This document shows positions 17,077 through 26,181 of a stretch of 64,000 bases of DNA, one piece after another. Source of the stretch: Halobacteriovorax sp. DA5. GTDB taxonomy: Bacteria > Bdellovibrionota > Bacteriovoracia > Bacteriovoracales > Bacteriovoracaceae. The position numbers and the translations under genes were made by a program. Under the pieces are notes generated by a model. It was not told the DNA's origin, made no database searches, and was given only the letters and a program-made list of their open reading frames with translations. The stretch lies in the NCBI RefSeq assembly GCF_002903145.1, contig NZ_PPDJ01000008.1:124001-188000 (forward strand), written 5' to 3'. The stretch's first letter is position 1. The number at the start of each line of letters is the position of its first letter.

Positions 17077-18615
17077 CTATCGCTCTACTTGGCGAAAAGT
17101 TTCAGTTCCAGAAGGTTGTTGTGTTTCTTCTTTTCTTAAGTATGAAGGAGTATCTAATTCATCTTCATCAAAATTGATAAAACCTAGTTTTTCCGCAATT
17201 GATTTTGGACGATCTGATTTCTCAGCAGTATTGTTCCCAGTTAATACTTTCTCATTGGCCCATGGGTCTACTTCAGACTTTGAAGCTTCATATTGAGATG
17301 CAGCTTCTCTAATTGAATCAGTAAGACTTGGTCTTTGAGTCGTTTCTAAGTTATCACCATCAAATGAGTGAGCTCTTGAACTTTCAACTACTGTATCTTG
17401 TACAAGTTGTTCACGTTGAGCTTCCATTTGAATCTCTCTCATTGCATCTACCTGTGGGTTAGATTGAACAGGAGCTTCATGGTAAGCAGCTTGTTGCATA
17501 GCAGGTTGAGCAACTGGTTGCTCATAAACTGGCTTTTCTTCAACAAGTGGAGCAGCTGGAGCTACAGGTGCTACATATACTGGCTTAGACTCTTGAACAA
17601 CTGGTCTTCTAAGTTCTTGTTGAGGAGCTACATTAACAGCTGCTTCACGACCACCAAGACCAGTAGCGATTACTGTTACTTTGATATTATCTTCAAGCTC
17701 ATCATCAACTACAGAACCAAAGATTACTTCTGCATCTTCATCAGCTGCTTCCATAATTAAAGTAGCTGCTTCATTTACTTCATGCATAGTCATTGAAGAA
17801 CCACCAGTGATGTTAATGATGATACCAGTTGCACCATCAATTGAAATATCTTCCAGTAGTGGTGAAGAGATAGCTTCATTAGCTGCTTTAATAGCTCTAT
17901 CTGGACCTGCACAAAGACCTGTACCCATTAGAGCAAGTCCTTTATTAGACATAACAGTTGAAACGTCTGCAAAGTCAGCATTGATATGACCAGTAGTATT
18001 GATAAGGTCAGAGATACCTCTAACTGCATTTAAAAGTACTTCATCAGCTTTCATGAAAGTTTCTACTAAAGATAAGCTTTCACCTGCTAATTGAAGAAGT
18101 CTTTGGTTAGGAATTGTAATTAGTGAATCAACATTTTCCTCTAGAGTTTGGATACCAGTTGATGCTTGTCTCATTCTCTTCTTACCTTCGAAGATAAATG
18201 GTTTTGTAACAACACCAACAGTAAGAGCACCAAGCTCACGTGCAAGTTTTGCAATTACAGGAGCTGCACCAGTTCCTGTTCCACCACCCATACCGGCAGT
18301 GATAAATACCATGTCAGATCCCTCTAGAACCTGGCTTAGCATTTCATACTCATCTAGAGCTGCTTTACGACCTACTTCTGGGTTGGCCCCAGCGCCAAGA
18401 CCTTTAGTTAGCTCAACACCTAGTTGTACTTTTGTTGGTGCTAAGTTTACAGCAAGTGCTTGTGAGTCAGTGTTAGCAACAATATATTCAACACCAGTTA
18501 GACCGGCCTTAATCATTGTGTTTACGGCATTACAGCCACCGCCACCAACACCAACAACGCGAATCTTCGCGCCTTCAGTTAGTTTTAATTCGTTGTTGTC
18601 AGAAATTTCGAACAT
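17077..18615 (-). CDS. ftsZ: Cell division protein FtsZ
   Basis: The tubulin-like GTPase that forms the division ring. 512 residues, over 100 more than the usual 380-400. GGGCNAVN and MGGGTGTGAAP (G box) are intact, as is the T7-loop region NADFADV. From about residue 320 an unusually long linker rich in Pro, Gln, Val and Glu leads to the conserved C-terminal peptide, DELDTPSYLRKEE, which binds FtsA. Unusually, about 15 residues follow that peptide. The start is 14 bases after the ftsA stop, last in the dcw cluster. Confidence 0.97.
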   Translation of the reverse strand: MFEISDNNELKLTEGAKIRVVGVGGGGCNAVNTMIKAGLTGVEYIVANTDSQALAVNLAPTKVQLGVELTKGLGAGANPEVGRKAALDEYEMLSQVLEGSDMVFITAGMGGGTGTGAAPVIAKLARELGALTVGVVTKPFIFEGKKRMRQASTGIQTLEENVDSLITIPNQRLLQLAGESLSLVETFMKADEVLLNAVRGISDLINTTGHINADFADVSTVMSNKGLALMGTGLCAGPDRAIKAANEAISSPLLEDISIDGATGIIINITGGSSMTMHEVNEAATLIMEAADEDAEVIFGSVVDDELEDNIKVTVIATGLGGREAAVNVAPQQELRRPVVQESKPVYVAPVAPAAPLVEEKPVYEQPVAQPAMQQAAYHEAPVQSNPQVDAMREIQMEAQREQLVQDTVVESSRAHSFDGDNLETTQRPSLTDSIREAASQYEASKSEVDPWANEKVLTGNNTAEKSDRPKSIAEKLGFINFDEDELDTPSYLRKEETQQPSGTETFRQVER

Positions 18616-18629
18616 AAGTTCCCCCTTAT

Positions 18630-19883
18630 TTAAAAAATTTCTCTGAATACTGATTTAATAGATCCTGATAATTTGCTTACAATATCTATTTGATTAATAT
18701 CTTCTTCCTCTTCTACTTCAACTTCTCTGCCTTTTGAGGCTTCAAGTAGAAGACCTAATACAGTTGAAAATTTTGGATTTTGCATAATATTTGTCATGCC
18801 ACCAAAAGCTATTGGGAAACCTATTTTAAGTGGTCTCTCTAGAAGATACTCACCAATCTCAGGCATTCCCTTAATCATGGCACCACCACCAGTAAGAACA
18901 ACTCCCCCACTGATTTCATCACCAAGATTTTTTTCTTTAATAATATTTTTAATTAGATCAAATAATTCTTCCGCTCTTGCACCAAGTACATTTGCGACTG
19001 TGTGCAGTTGTACTTCTCTTGGCTTAGTTCCAGAAATCCCTTGAACTGTAATGTGAGCTGATTGATTAACTTGTTCTGGAAGAACAGATCCGTGGTTAAT
19101 TTTAATTCTTTCAGCTTCTGCATGAGGAATCTTAAGTGCTACAGCTAGATCATTTGTGAAATGATTTCCACCAACTGGAATTACCTGTGTATGAACAAGA
19201 GCACCATCTTTCCATAGTGCAAGATCTGTTGTTCCACCACCGATATCAACTAGTAATGTCCCCATTTCTTTTTCTTCAGGAGAAAGAACTGATTCAGAAG
19301 AAGCAATTGGTTGAAGTGTAACGTTTTCAACTTTAACACCTGTATGCTCAACACACTTTACTAAATTTTGAATCAAAGAGATTGATCCAGTAACAATATG
19401 AACGTGTGCCTCTAGACGAGTTCCACACATACCAATTGGATTTTTAATACCAGTTGTATTATCAACTTTATACTCTTGTGCAATTACGTGAATGATTTCG
19501 CGATCACTTGGCATTACAACAGCCTTTGCTGCTTCAAGTACGCGATCAACATCATCTTGAGAAATTTCATTTCCTTTAACAGCAACAACACCAGAACTAT
19601 TGAAGCTGTAGATATGACTACCAGCGATTCCAATAGTTGCGCTATGGATATCAACTCCTGCCATTAGCCTAGCTTCTTCAAGCGAGTTATGAATTGAGCG
19701 TACTGTTTTATCGATATTTACAACACTGCCTTTCTTTAAACCATGACTTGGATGTGTACCAATACCAATGATTTCAAGCTCAGCTTTACCAGTGTTTTGA
19801 TTAGAAATGTTTTGGATACCTACGATTGTGCAGACTTTAGTTGTACCAACGTCTAAACCGACAACGATGTTTTTTTCTTTCAT
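18630..19883 (-). CDS. ftsA: Cell division protein FtsA
   Basis: Actin-like membrane tether of FtsZ, 417 residues. Phosphate loops GLDVGTTKVC at the N-terminus and LVDIGGGTTDLALW mid-protein, with the adenosine motif VLTGGGAMIKG. The 1C-type domain is present and the protein ends in a short amphipathic helix (SGSIKSVFREIF) that would bind the membrane. The leader contains two inverted repeats (19910-19955). ftsA and ftsZ are only 14 bases apart and share a transcript. Confidence 0.96.
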   Translation of the reverse strand: MKEKNIVVGLDVGTTKVCTIVGIQNISNQNTGKAELEIIGIGTHPSHGLKKGSVVNIDKTVRSIHNSLEEARLMAGVDIHSATIGIAGSHIYSFNSSGVVAVKGNEISQDDVDRVLEAAKAVVMPSDREIIHVIAQEYKVDNTTGIKNPIGMCGTRLEAHVHIVTGSISLIQNLVKCVEHTGVKVENVTLQPIASSESVLSPEEKEMGTLLVDIGGGTTDLALWKDGALVHTQVIPVGGNHFTNDLAVALKIPHAEAERIKINHGSVLPEQVNQSAHITVQGISGTKPREVQLHTVANVLGARAEELFDLIKNIIKEKNLGDEISGGVVLTGGGAMIKGMPEIGEYLLERPLKIGFPIAFGGMTNIMQNPKFSTVLGLLLEASKGREVEVEEEEDINQIDIVSKLSGSIKSVFREIF

Positions 19884-19909
19884 TGAGAATCCTTTCTCTA
19901 GTTTTTCTT

Positions 19910-19955
19910 ACAGAATCATTCTGTTAATAAAGAAATCTAACGGCAATTTTTACCG
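19910..19955 (-). promoter_or_regulatory. Inverted repeats in the ftsA leader
   Basis: The 92-base gap before ftsA holds ACAGAAT-C-ATTCTGT (19910-19924, perfect 7-base arms around one base) and CGGCAA-TTT-TTACCG (about 19940-19954, one G-T pair). They could be operator sites or hairpins controlling ftsA-ftsZ expression independently of the upstream mur genes. No T-run makes either a clear terminator. Protein partner unknown. Confidence 0.4.
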
Positions 19956-19975
19956 CATATAATGAAATTTTAGAA

Positions 19976-20713
19976 TTAGTCGTTGAACTTGACAACAACT
20001 TTTTTGGAATTTGTAATATTTATCACAGATGGAATTTTCTTTTTCTTGTTCATATAACCAATGATTTGAGTCAACTTTTCAACTTTAAGAGGCCATTCAT
20101 CTTTACCCATAAAGACGCTCGAAGGCTTTCCTTTAATTGAAAGAATCATCGTTAACTCTTTATCATCACTGATGATAACTTCAGAAATTAACTTTCTAAA
20201 AACAAGATCAAGATCTGCAATAATACGAGTGATATTTTTCTGAACAGTCTTATCCATTTCCCCTACTGGGATAGCAAGGTATGGTAGAGCATAATTTAAT
20301 TTTTTTTCAGTTCTTAGAAGTATCTCATAAGTAGGATCAAATAGTTGACCATTATCAACAAGAATTGCTTCATAAGACTCCATCCCATTCTCTTTATAGA
20401 TTTGAACTTTCATTAATGGGGATGGACATTCGTAGATAAAGTTTAGCATTCCTTCCATTGGATCATACTTAATAGCGTAATCTGATAAGAAATGTTTTTC
20501 TTTCAATTTATCTGCTGCAATAAGATTCTTCATACTTCTTAAAGAACGATTCTTTTCAAAGTCTTTCACTAGTTTCAGTGTAAGTGTTCCAGCAGCACGT
20601 GAAGGACATTTACCAAAAGCTGTCTTATATTTAATCTTCTCCGTAGGTTGAGAGACTGCTAATGCAGATCCACTCAAAAGAAGAAAAGAAATAATTGAAA
20701 TAGCTTTTTTCAT
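19976..20713 (-). CDS. ftsQ: FtsQ-like protein with a cleavable signal peptide
   Basis: 245 residues in the exact ftsQ position, between murB and ftsA. Sequence support is modest: DPMEGMLNF, then ECPSPLMKVQIY and LVDNGQLFDP match the layout of the FtsQ beta domain (gene product connects FtsK with FtsL/FtsB), and the C-terminus ends with a beta strand KKVVVKFND as in FtsQ. Unlike classical FtsQ, there is no cytoplasmic tail and single anchor; instead MKKA plus a short hydrophobic stretch ending A17-L18-A19 looks like a signal-peptidase I site. The start overlaps the murB stop by one base. Confidence 0.65.
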   Translation of the reverse strand: MKKAISIISFLLLSGSALAVSQPTEKIKYKTAFGKCPSRAAGTLTLKLVKDFEKNRSLRSMKNLIAADKLKEKHFLSDYAIKYDPMEGMLNFIYECPSPLMKVQIYKENGMESYEAILVDNGQLFDPTYEILLRTEKKLNYALPYLAIPVGEMDKTVQKNITRIIADLDLVFRKLISEVIISDDKELTMILSIKGKPSSVFMGKDEWPLKVEKLTQIIGYMNKKKKIPSVINITNSKKVVVKFND

Positions 20714-21621
20714 TAAATATCTATCCTGACTTCAGGCTCAAACTTTAAACCGTAATTGAGGTAAAGCTCATCCTGAACAATTTTAATAAGTTCTTTTACA
20801 TCGCTGGCCGTGGCTTTATCGAAATTCTCCATAAAATTCCCATGGAGATTACTTACTCGTACGTCACCAACCTGTAATCCTTTCAAATTAAGTATATCAA
20901 TAAATTGTCCTGCAGTGCAAGTTCGCTTATCTCCAACGATATTTTTAAAGACACTTCCACAAGTTTTTTCCTTTAATGGCTGTGACTTATTTCTCATTAG
21001 TAAGTAGTTACGAATCTTTTCTCCAAGGTATTTATCTTGCCCATTAGCAACTAGCTCGACTTTATAAACAACATCACCTGGCTTTAGAAAGTTGTTTTGA
21101 CGATAAGAAAAACTATCTTTCGTTACCTCATGAAGATATTCATTCCCCTCTTTATCAATATACCAAACGCAGGCGATGATTTCACTAATCCAGCCAAGGC
21201 CTGTGCCAGCATTCATAAATACGGCCCCACCAAGAGTTGCAGGTATCCCTGTTATAACCTCCCATCCTTTGTTACCAAATTTTGAGGCATGAGAAGTTAA
21301 GCTTGATAACTTCACTGACGCAGGAAGAATATAACTTTCTCTATATTGATTAAAAATCGCACGATCATAATCAAAGTCTAAATTAATTATTGGATTTACA
21401 ATTCTCTCATTTAAAAGTTGGTTAGCACCAAGACCTAAAAGCATATAAGTTATATTTTTAGATGTAAGTGTTCTTACAACTTCTTTAAGGGCAACCAAAT
21501 CCTTTACAGTAATTAGGTCACCTTTAGACTGAAGTCTCATCGTTGAATATTTTGATAGATCTTTATCTATCTCAACTTCAATATTTTGAATATTACTTAG
21601 GATATCTTCAATCTTATTCAT
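20713..21621 (-). CDS. murB: UDP-N-acetylenolpyruvoylglucosamine reductase
   Basis: 302 residues. Reduces UDP-GlcNAc-enolpyruvate to UDP-MurNAc using NADPH and FAD. FAD site: STMRLQ and LLGLGANQLL; GIPATLGGAVFMNAG is the diagnostic motif; SYRQNNFL, the catalytic-serine segment CGSVFKN and the terminal EPEVR glutamate are in place. The lack of the extra E. coli-type domain makes this the shorter type II form. It overlaps murC by 8 bases and ftsQ by one. Confidence 0.95.
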   Translation of the reverse strand: MNKIEDILSNIQNIEVEIDKDLSKYSTMRLQSKGDLITVKDLVALKEVVRTLTSKNITYMLLGLGANQLLNERIVNPIINLDFDYDRAIFNQYRESYILPASVKLSSLTSHASKFGNKGWEVITGIPATLGGAVFMNAGTGLGWISEIIACVWYIDKEGNEYLHEVTKDSFSYRQNNFLKPGDVVYKVELVANGQDKYLGEKIRNYLLMRNKSQPLKEKTCGSVFKNIVGDKRTCTAGQFIDILNLKGLQVGDVRVSNLHGNFMENFDKATASDVKELIKIVQDELYLNYGLKFEPEVRIDI

Positions 21622-22990
21622 TGCGATCGTTATCTAAAACCCATTCTCTAATCACACGGCCAATAGAACCAGCTCCCAAAGTCATAATTGTCGAATTCTT
21701 ATTAGACTTAATAATTGTATCTAAATCTTTAAGCTCAATATTCTTTGCAAGTCCAGGGTGAAGACGATTAATATCTTCAACTAATCTTTCTGAAGTAATT
21801 CCTGGGATAGGACTTTCACTGGCAGGATATATTGGACACATATACAATTCATCAACATCATTAAAGCAATGTAGGAATTCATTCCAACAGTCTTTAGTTC
21901 TTGAAAAACGGTGCGGTTCAAAGATTGCAATCTTCTTATGTGATCTAATTTCTTTTAAAGTATTTAGAGTGTTAGCAATTTCTGTTGGATGATGACCATA
22001 ATCATCTAAGATTTCCACTTCATCTGTTTTATATAGTAACTGGAAACGACGCCCTACATTTTCAAAGCTTCGAATTGAGCTTCTAATCATGTCGACAGGA
22101 ACTCCCATTTTATGTGCAATAGAGATAGCCCCTAGAGCATTTTGAACATTGTGCTTACCTGGAAGATTAATTGTGAAACGTCCAAGATTTTGCGACTCAA
22201 CAATAAGATCAAACTCAGAGCAAAGGTCAGACATTTTAATATCGACGGCCCTATAATCTGCTTCTTTTTCAATTCCAAAAGTAACAATAGGTTTTTTAAC
22301 CTTTGGCACGAGACTCATTAGTCTCTTGTCATCTGCATTTAAAGAAGAAAGACCATAGAATGGAACTTTATTAATAAATTCTTCAAAGCTATCCATTAAT
22401 ACATCTTCACTTCCATAGTGATCCATGTGATCAAGATCGATGTTTGTTACGACAGACATAATTGGATTTAGCATAAGAAATGATCCATCTGATTCGTCCG
22501 CTTCTGCAACAAGATACTCACCAGTACCAACCTTTGCATGACCAGCAAGATTGGAAACAATACCACCAATTATATATGTTGGCTCATAGTTACTGGCCTG
22601 TAAGATCGTCGCTAAAAAACTCGTTGTCGTCGTCTTGCCATGAGTACCAGCAATTGCGATTCCTCTTTTAAGTCTCATAAGTTCAGCTAACATCTCAGCT
22701 CTTCTCATAATAGGAATTTGTTTTTCACGCGCCATCTGCATTTCTGGATTTGTTTCGTTAACAGCAGATGAGTAAACCACCACAGTAGTATCCGGTGTGA
22801 TATTCTCACGCTTGTGTCCGATAAATACTTCAGCTCCTAGACTTCTAAGTCTTGCAACATTTGCTGATTCACTAATATCTGAACCTGTTACTTTATAGCC
22901 AAGGCTTAGTAGAATTTCAGCGATACCGCTCATACCAATTCCACCAATTCCAATAAAATGCACGCTAATATTTTGAATATTAATATTCAT
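21614..22990 (-). CDS. murC: UDP-N-acetylmuramate-L-alanine ligase
   Basis: 458 residues. Adds L-alanine to UDP-MurNAc with ATP. HFIGIGGIGMSGIAEIL at the N-terminus binds the UDP substrate, the P-loop is GTHGKTTTT with its lysine intact, and DLDHMDHYG and DDYGHHPTEI are the family's metal and domain-3 motifs. It follows ftsW directly with a 51-base gap; in most bacteria murG sits here but no such gene is present. Overlaps murB by 8 bases. Confidence 0.96.
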   Translation of the reverse strand: MNINIQNISVHFIGIGGIGMSGIAEILLSLGYKVTGSDISESANVARLRSLGAEVFIGHKRENITPDTTVVVYSSAVNETNPEMQMAREKQIPIMRRAEMLAELMRLKRGIAIAGTHGKTTTTSFLATILQASNYEPTYIIGGIVSNLAGHAKVGTGEYLVAEADESDGSFLMLNPIMSVVTNIDLDHMDHYGSEDVLMDSFEEFINKVPFYGLSSLNADDKRLMSLVPKVKKPIVTFGIEKEADYRAVDIKMSDLCSEFDLIVESQNLGRFTINLPGKHNVQNALGAISIAHKMGVPVDMIRSSIRSFENVGRRFQLLYKTDEVEILDDYGHHPTEIANTLNTLKEIRSHKKIAIFEPHRFSRTKDCWNEFLHCFNDVDELYMCPIYPASESPIPGITSERLVEDINRLHPGLAKNIELKDLDTIIKSNKNSTIMTLGAGSIGRVIREWVLDNDRNE

Positions 22991-23041
22991 ACTTGTTCCT
23001 TTTCACAAGATTACTTCTTCTAAATTTAGCGCATATAATGG

Positions 23042-24172
23042 CTATTGTTGAGAAAAAAACGGCTTCTCATTTGATATCGATCGTTGACGTGACACACAAG
23101 AGAAGATTACACCGATTGCAATTAGATTACTCATTAGAGATGAGCCTCCATAACTAACAAAAGGAAGGTTTAAGCCTTTAGTTGGAAGAAGTCCTAAAAC
23201 CACACCCATATTTAAACATGCTTGAACACCAATGATAAAAATAATGGACATGACCATTTTCTTAGCGATGTCGTCTTTTAAAGTTAAGGCAAGCTTAAAA
23301 CCAATATGAGTAAAGGCAATGAAAAGTACGACAAAACCTAGAACCCCTAAGAAACCAAATTCTTCACCAATAACTGAGAAAATAAAGTCGTTATGTGCTT
23401 CTGGAAGAAAAAATAATTTTTCCAAACTATTGCCAATTCCCTTTCCAAAAAAGCCACCATTAGCAAACCCAATCCATGATTGAATTACCTGAAAACCACT
23501 TCCTCTTGGATTGGCCCAAGGATCAAGAAATGCCATTAAACGCTTAACACGATAAGGCTGAGCAACGAGAATTAGCGCCGAGAGAATCGTGCCTGTTACG
23601 CCCATGATATAAAAGTACTTTCTATTGAAGTTTGAAATGAAACAAGAAAAACCCATTCCTAAAGCACAAATAAAAAATGTACCAAAATCTGGTTGTAAAA
23701 GAAGTAGTAATAAGACTAAGCCTATATTTGCAACGTACTTTAGTCGATTCTTTAAATTTAGCTTTTCATAATTTTCAAAAAAGAAAAGAGACATCATAAG
23801 GATTGTGTACTTTGCAAGCTCTCCTGGCTGAAGAGATCCAAATCCTAAGTTGATCCATCGGTTGGCACCTTTTGCAACAACCCCTAATCCAGGAATAAAA
23901 GTTAGAACTAATAGAAAAGCGACCACAAGATTTAAGTGAAATGAAAACTTAATCCAAAATTGATACTTCGTCTTTGCGACAACATAGGCCATTGCTACGC
24001 CTACTAGTGCAAAAAGTATTTGTCTTGAAAAGAAGTGAAGACTTGTACCGTAAACTTCTTTTGAAAACATATAAGATGAGGAGTAAACCATGACAATACC
24101 AACACCAACGATAATTGATGTGATAATTAAAAAGAGTTTTCCAAAACGATCCGTGTTTTCAAGAGTGTTCAT
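23042..24172 (-). CDS. ftsW: Peptidoglycan polymerase FtsW
   Basis: SEDS-family glycosyltransferase of the divisome, 376 residues with about 10 membrane helices. Diagnostic segments: KGANRWI(N)LG, QPDFGT, AHNDFIFSVIGEEFGFLG and LPFVSYGGSSL. It polymerises lipid II with the FtsI transpeptidase encoded upstream. The leader is AT-rich with no obvious ribosome-binding site before the ATG at 24172. It is separated from murD by a terminator and a small secreted-protein gene, so it may begin a second transcription unit of the cluster. Confidence 0.95.
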   Translation of the reverse strand: MNTLENTDRFGKLFLIITSIIVGVGIVMVYSSSYMFSKEVYGTSLHFFSRQILFALVGVAMAYVVAKTKYQFWIKFSFHLNLVVAFLLVLTFIPGLGVVAKGANRWINLGFGSLQPGELAKYTILMMSLFFFENYEKLNLKNRLKYVANIGLVLLLLLLQPDFGTFFICALGMGFSCFISNFNRKYFYIMGVTGTILSALILVAQPYRVKRLMAFLDPWANPRGSGFQVIQSWIGFANGGFFGKGIGNSLEKLFFLPEAHNDFIFSVIGEEFGFLGVLGFVVLFIAFTHIGFKLALTLKDDIAKKMVMSIIFIIGVQACLNMGVVLGLLPTKGLNLPFVSYGGSSLMSNLIAIGVIFSCVSRQRSISNEKPFFSQQ

Positions 24173-24234
24173 ATATTCATAATATATGAATTTTGAATTC
24201 GATGCAGTATAAATATAAGAAGCTGTGCGTTGGA

Positions 24235-24702
24235 TTACTTGATGTACATCTGAGCAAATTGTCTTATTGGATCAAATCCACGCTCATCAAAACAAGTATA
24301 GGCGTTGAATGGATCCAGACCTTCTCTTTGAATGATACTTAAAACGCACTCTCTTTCTTTTTTATTTTTAACTAATGCCGCTACTGTTACGTGAAAACTA
24401 TTCACACTACTGTGGTAATACTTGGCCACTTCACGAATACTTGCATAAGTCTCTGCGCTCTTCACATATGTACAAGCATTAAACTCAACTAGGCTTAAGG
24501 CCCTTCGATTATCTAAAATATCTGTTAAGCATTGGTACTGATACTTTGTTGTAATTTGCGAGCATTGTTTTTTAAAACGAAATTGATTGTACTTTGTTAA
24601 GCGCTTATCAACTAGATTTTCACAGACTTTTACATAATCTGGATTAGCTTTGATTTGAGTAGAAAAAATAGAAACAAAAATAAAAAATAACAGAACCTTC
24701 AT
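24235..24702 (-). CDS. Small secreted cysteine-containing protein of unknown function
   Basis: 155 residues with a signal peptide (MKVLLFFIFVSIFSTQIKA). The mature part is basic, helical and has six cysteines that could form disulfides in the periplasm. I recognise no family. Its place between murD and ftsW, inside an otherwise conserved cluster, is unusual. It lies just after the terminator at 24743-24773, so it is probably the first gene of a downstream transcript carrying ftsW, murC, murB, ftsQ, ftsA and ftsZ. Confidence 0.7.
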   Translation of the reverse strand: MKVLLFFIFVSIFSTQIKANPDYVKVCENLVDKRLTKYNQFRFKKQCSQITTKYQYQCLTDILDNRRALSLVEFNACTYVKSAETYASIREVAKYYHSSVNSFHVTVAALVKNKKERECVLSIIQREGLDPFNAYTCFDERGFDPIRQFAQMYIK

Positions 24703-24742
24703 GACGAGATCATATGACTTAAAACTTGTTCTGTATTAGGCA

Positions 24743-24773
24743 TAAAAAAAATGCCTGCATTAAGCAGGCATTT
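24743..24773 (-). terminator. Rho-independent terminator after murD
   Basis: A perfect 10-base stem (AAATGCCTGC / GCAGGCATTT, 5-base loop) is followed on the minus strand by eight T. This is a textbook terminator inside the dcw cluster, dividing it into rsmH-murD and a downstream part, which therefore needs its own promoter or read-through. Confidence 0.9.
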
Positions 24774-24795
24774 CTATAATTATTATTTCAAAAAA

Positions 24796-26178
24796 TTACA
24801 ATTGATAAACAAGTTTTTTGAAGTAGTTCCCACGCTCTTCGTAATCTCTAAAGAAATCCGTTGCAGGGTTACCTGGTGAAAGAATAATCGTGTCACCAGT
24901 TCTCGACTTTTGATAAGCAAATAGAACAGACTCTTCAAAAGATCCAACAATGAAAGTTTGTGGGTGCTCACCAAGAGCACGGTTCATTCTTTCTTTTGCC
25001 TCACCAACTAGAACAATGATTCTTGTCGTTTGGATTAGCTCATCAGTGAATGCTTCATACTCAAGTTCTTCAATGTCTTTCCCACCAGCAATTAAGATAA
25101 CAGGAGTTTTAAACGCCTTAGTTGTCTCAACTAGTGTTCTCATATCAGTAGCTTTTGAATCGTTATAGAAAGATACACCGTTCTTTTCCATTAAGAATTC
25201 AATTCTGTGTGGAATTCCTGGGAATTTTGTTACACATGTTTGAATTGCTTCATCAGAAAGGTCTAGTGCCTTACATGCAGTGATAGCAGCTAGTAAGTTT
25301 TCACGGTTGTTTTGACCAATGATTCTCATTTTCTTAACAACAAATTCTGAGTGGTAATTGATATTTGAATGGATACGACGATCGTGGAAGTGCGTTCCTT
25401 GAATCTCTTCCATTACACCAAGCTTAACGAATGACCTTCTCGAGTACCAATAAGTTTGGCAATTTGCATTTCTAAAGAAGCTATTATTTGCAAGCTTATC
25501 GAAGTTAACAATTAAAGTGTCATCAGGAGATAAAGTCTTAATGATACTTAGTTTTGTTTCCATGTACTCACCCATCGACGTGAATTGTCCTTGTGGGTAA
25601 GTATCTGCGATATCAGTAAAGACAACCATCTTAGGGTGGAAGTCTGTTAGACGTCTCATTTGTACTGCTGAAACTTCAACAACTACGTAATCGATTTCAT
25701 CTTTGTTTGGAAGCATTGAATACTCAATAAATGGACTTTCACTTGTTCCACCAACGAATACATTCTTTCCATCTTGTCTTAGAGTAAATCCAATCATGTG
25801 TGCTACAGTTGTACGACCATGAGATCCACAAACAGCGATGATTGGCTTACGGCAAAGCTTATTACCAAGAGCGAATTCTGAGTAAACCTCTTTACCTTCA
25901 CGTCTTGCAAGCTCTAGTTGTGGCATATTCGGATCAACCGATCCAGAGTACACAACAACGTCTGCATTAATAAAGTCATCGTCAAGGTGTTCACCAAAAG
26001 TCATTTCAACTGCTGGCTTAATCTTACGAAGTTTCTTAACTGCTTTATTGAGATCGAAGATAGGTTTAATATCTGTTACTCGAATATTACATTCAAGACG
26101 ATTAAAGAAGTTTATGAGTCTGAAACCAGTTTTTCCAATACCTACGATTAGAATATTCTTGTTTCTAAATCTATCCAT
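24796..26178 (-). CDS. murD: MurD-like ligase with altered ATP and metal motifs
   Basis: 460 residues, in the murD position. The general match to UDP-MurNAc-L-Ala:D-Glu ligase is good: IVGIGKTGFR opens it, PHRIEFL and NDSKATD mark domain 3, IAGGKD follows, and LSPGNPATDFFRDYEERG fits the end. But the P-loop reads GSHGRTT, with Arg122 in place of the invariant ATP-binding lysine. The usual metal-binding DHxDR segment is also absent, replaced around residues 189-199 by DIADTYPQGQF. The carbamylated lysine equivalent (K209) seems retained. Either it is active with unusual chemistry or another MurD exists elsewhere. It follows mraY by 3 bases and ends at the terminator. Confidence 0.82.
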   Translation of the reverse strand: MDRFRNKNILIVGIGKTGFRLINFFNRLECNIRVTDIKPIFDLNKAVKKLRKIKPAVEMTFGEHLDDDFINADVVVYSGSVDPNMPQLELARREGKEVYSEFALGNKLCRKPIIAVCGSHGRTTVAHMIGFTLRQDGKNVFVGGTSESPFIEYSMLPNKDEIDYVVVEVSAVQMRRLTDFHPKMVVFTDIADTYPQGQFTSMGEYMETKLSIIKTLSPDDTLIVNFDKLANNSFFRNANCQTYWYSRRSFVKLGVMEEIQGTHFHDRRIHSNINYHSEFVVKKMRIIGQNNRENLLAAITACKALDLSDEAIQTCVTKFPGIPHRIEFLMEKNGVSFYNDSKATDMRTLVETTKAFKTPVILIAGGKDIEELEYEAFTDELIQTTRIIVLVGEAKERMNRALGEHPQTFIVGSFEESVLFAYQKSRTGDTIILSPGNPATDFFRDYEERGNYFKKLVYQL

Positions 26179-26181
26179 TAA

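Noticed and set aside
17398..18646. Several open frames antisense to ftsZ
   Set aside because: They mirror the ftsZ codon pattern on the other strand, have low-complexity Ser/Leu-rich translations and no start signals.
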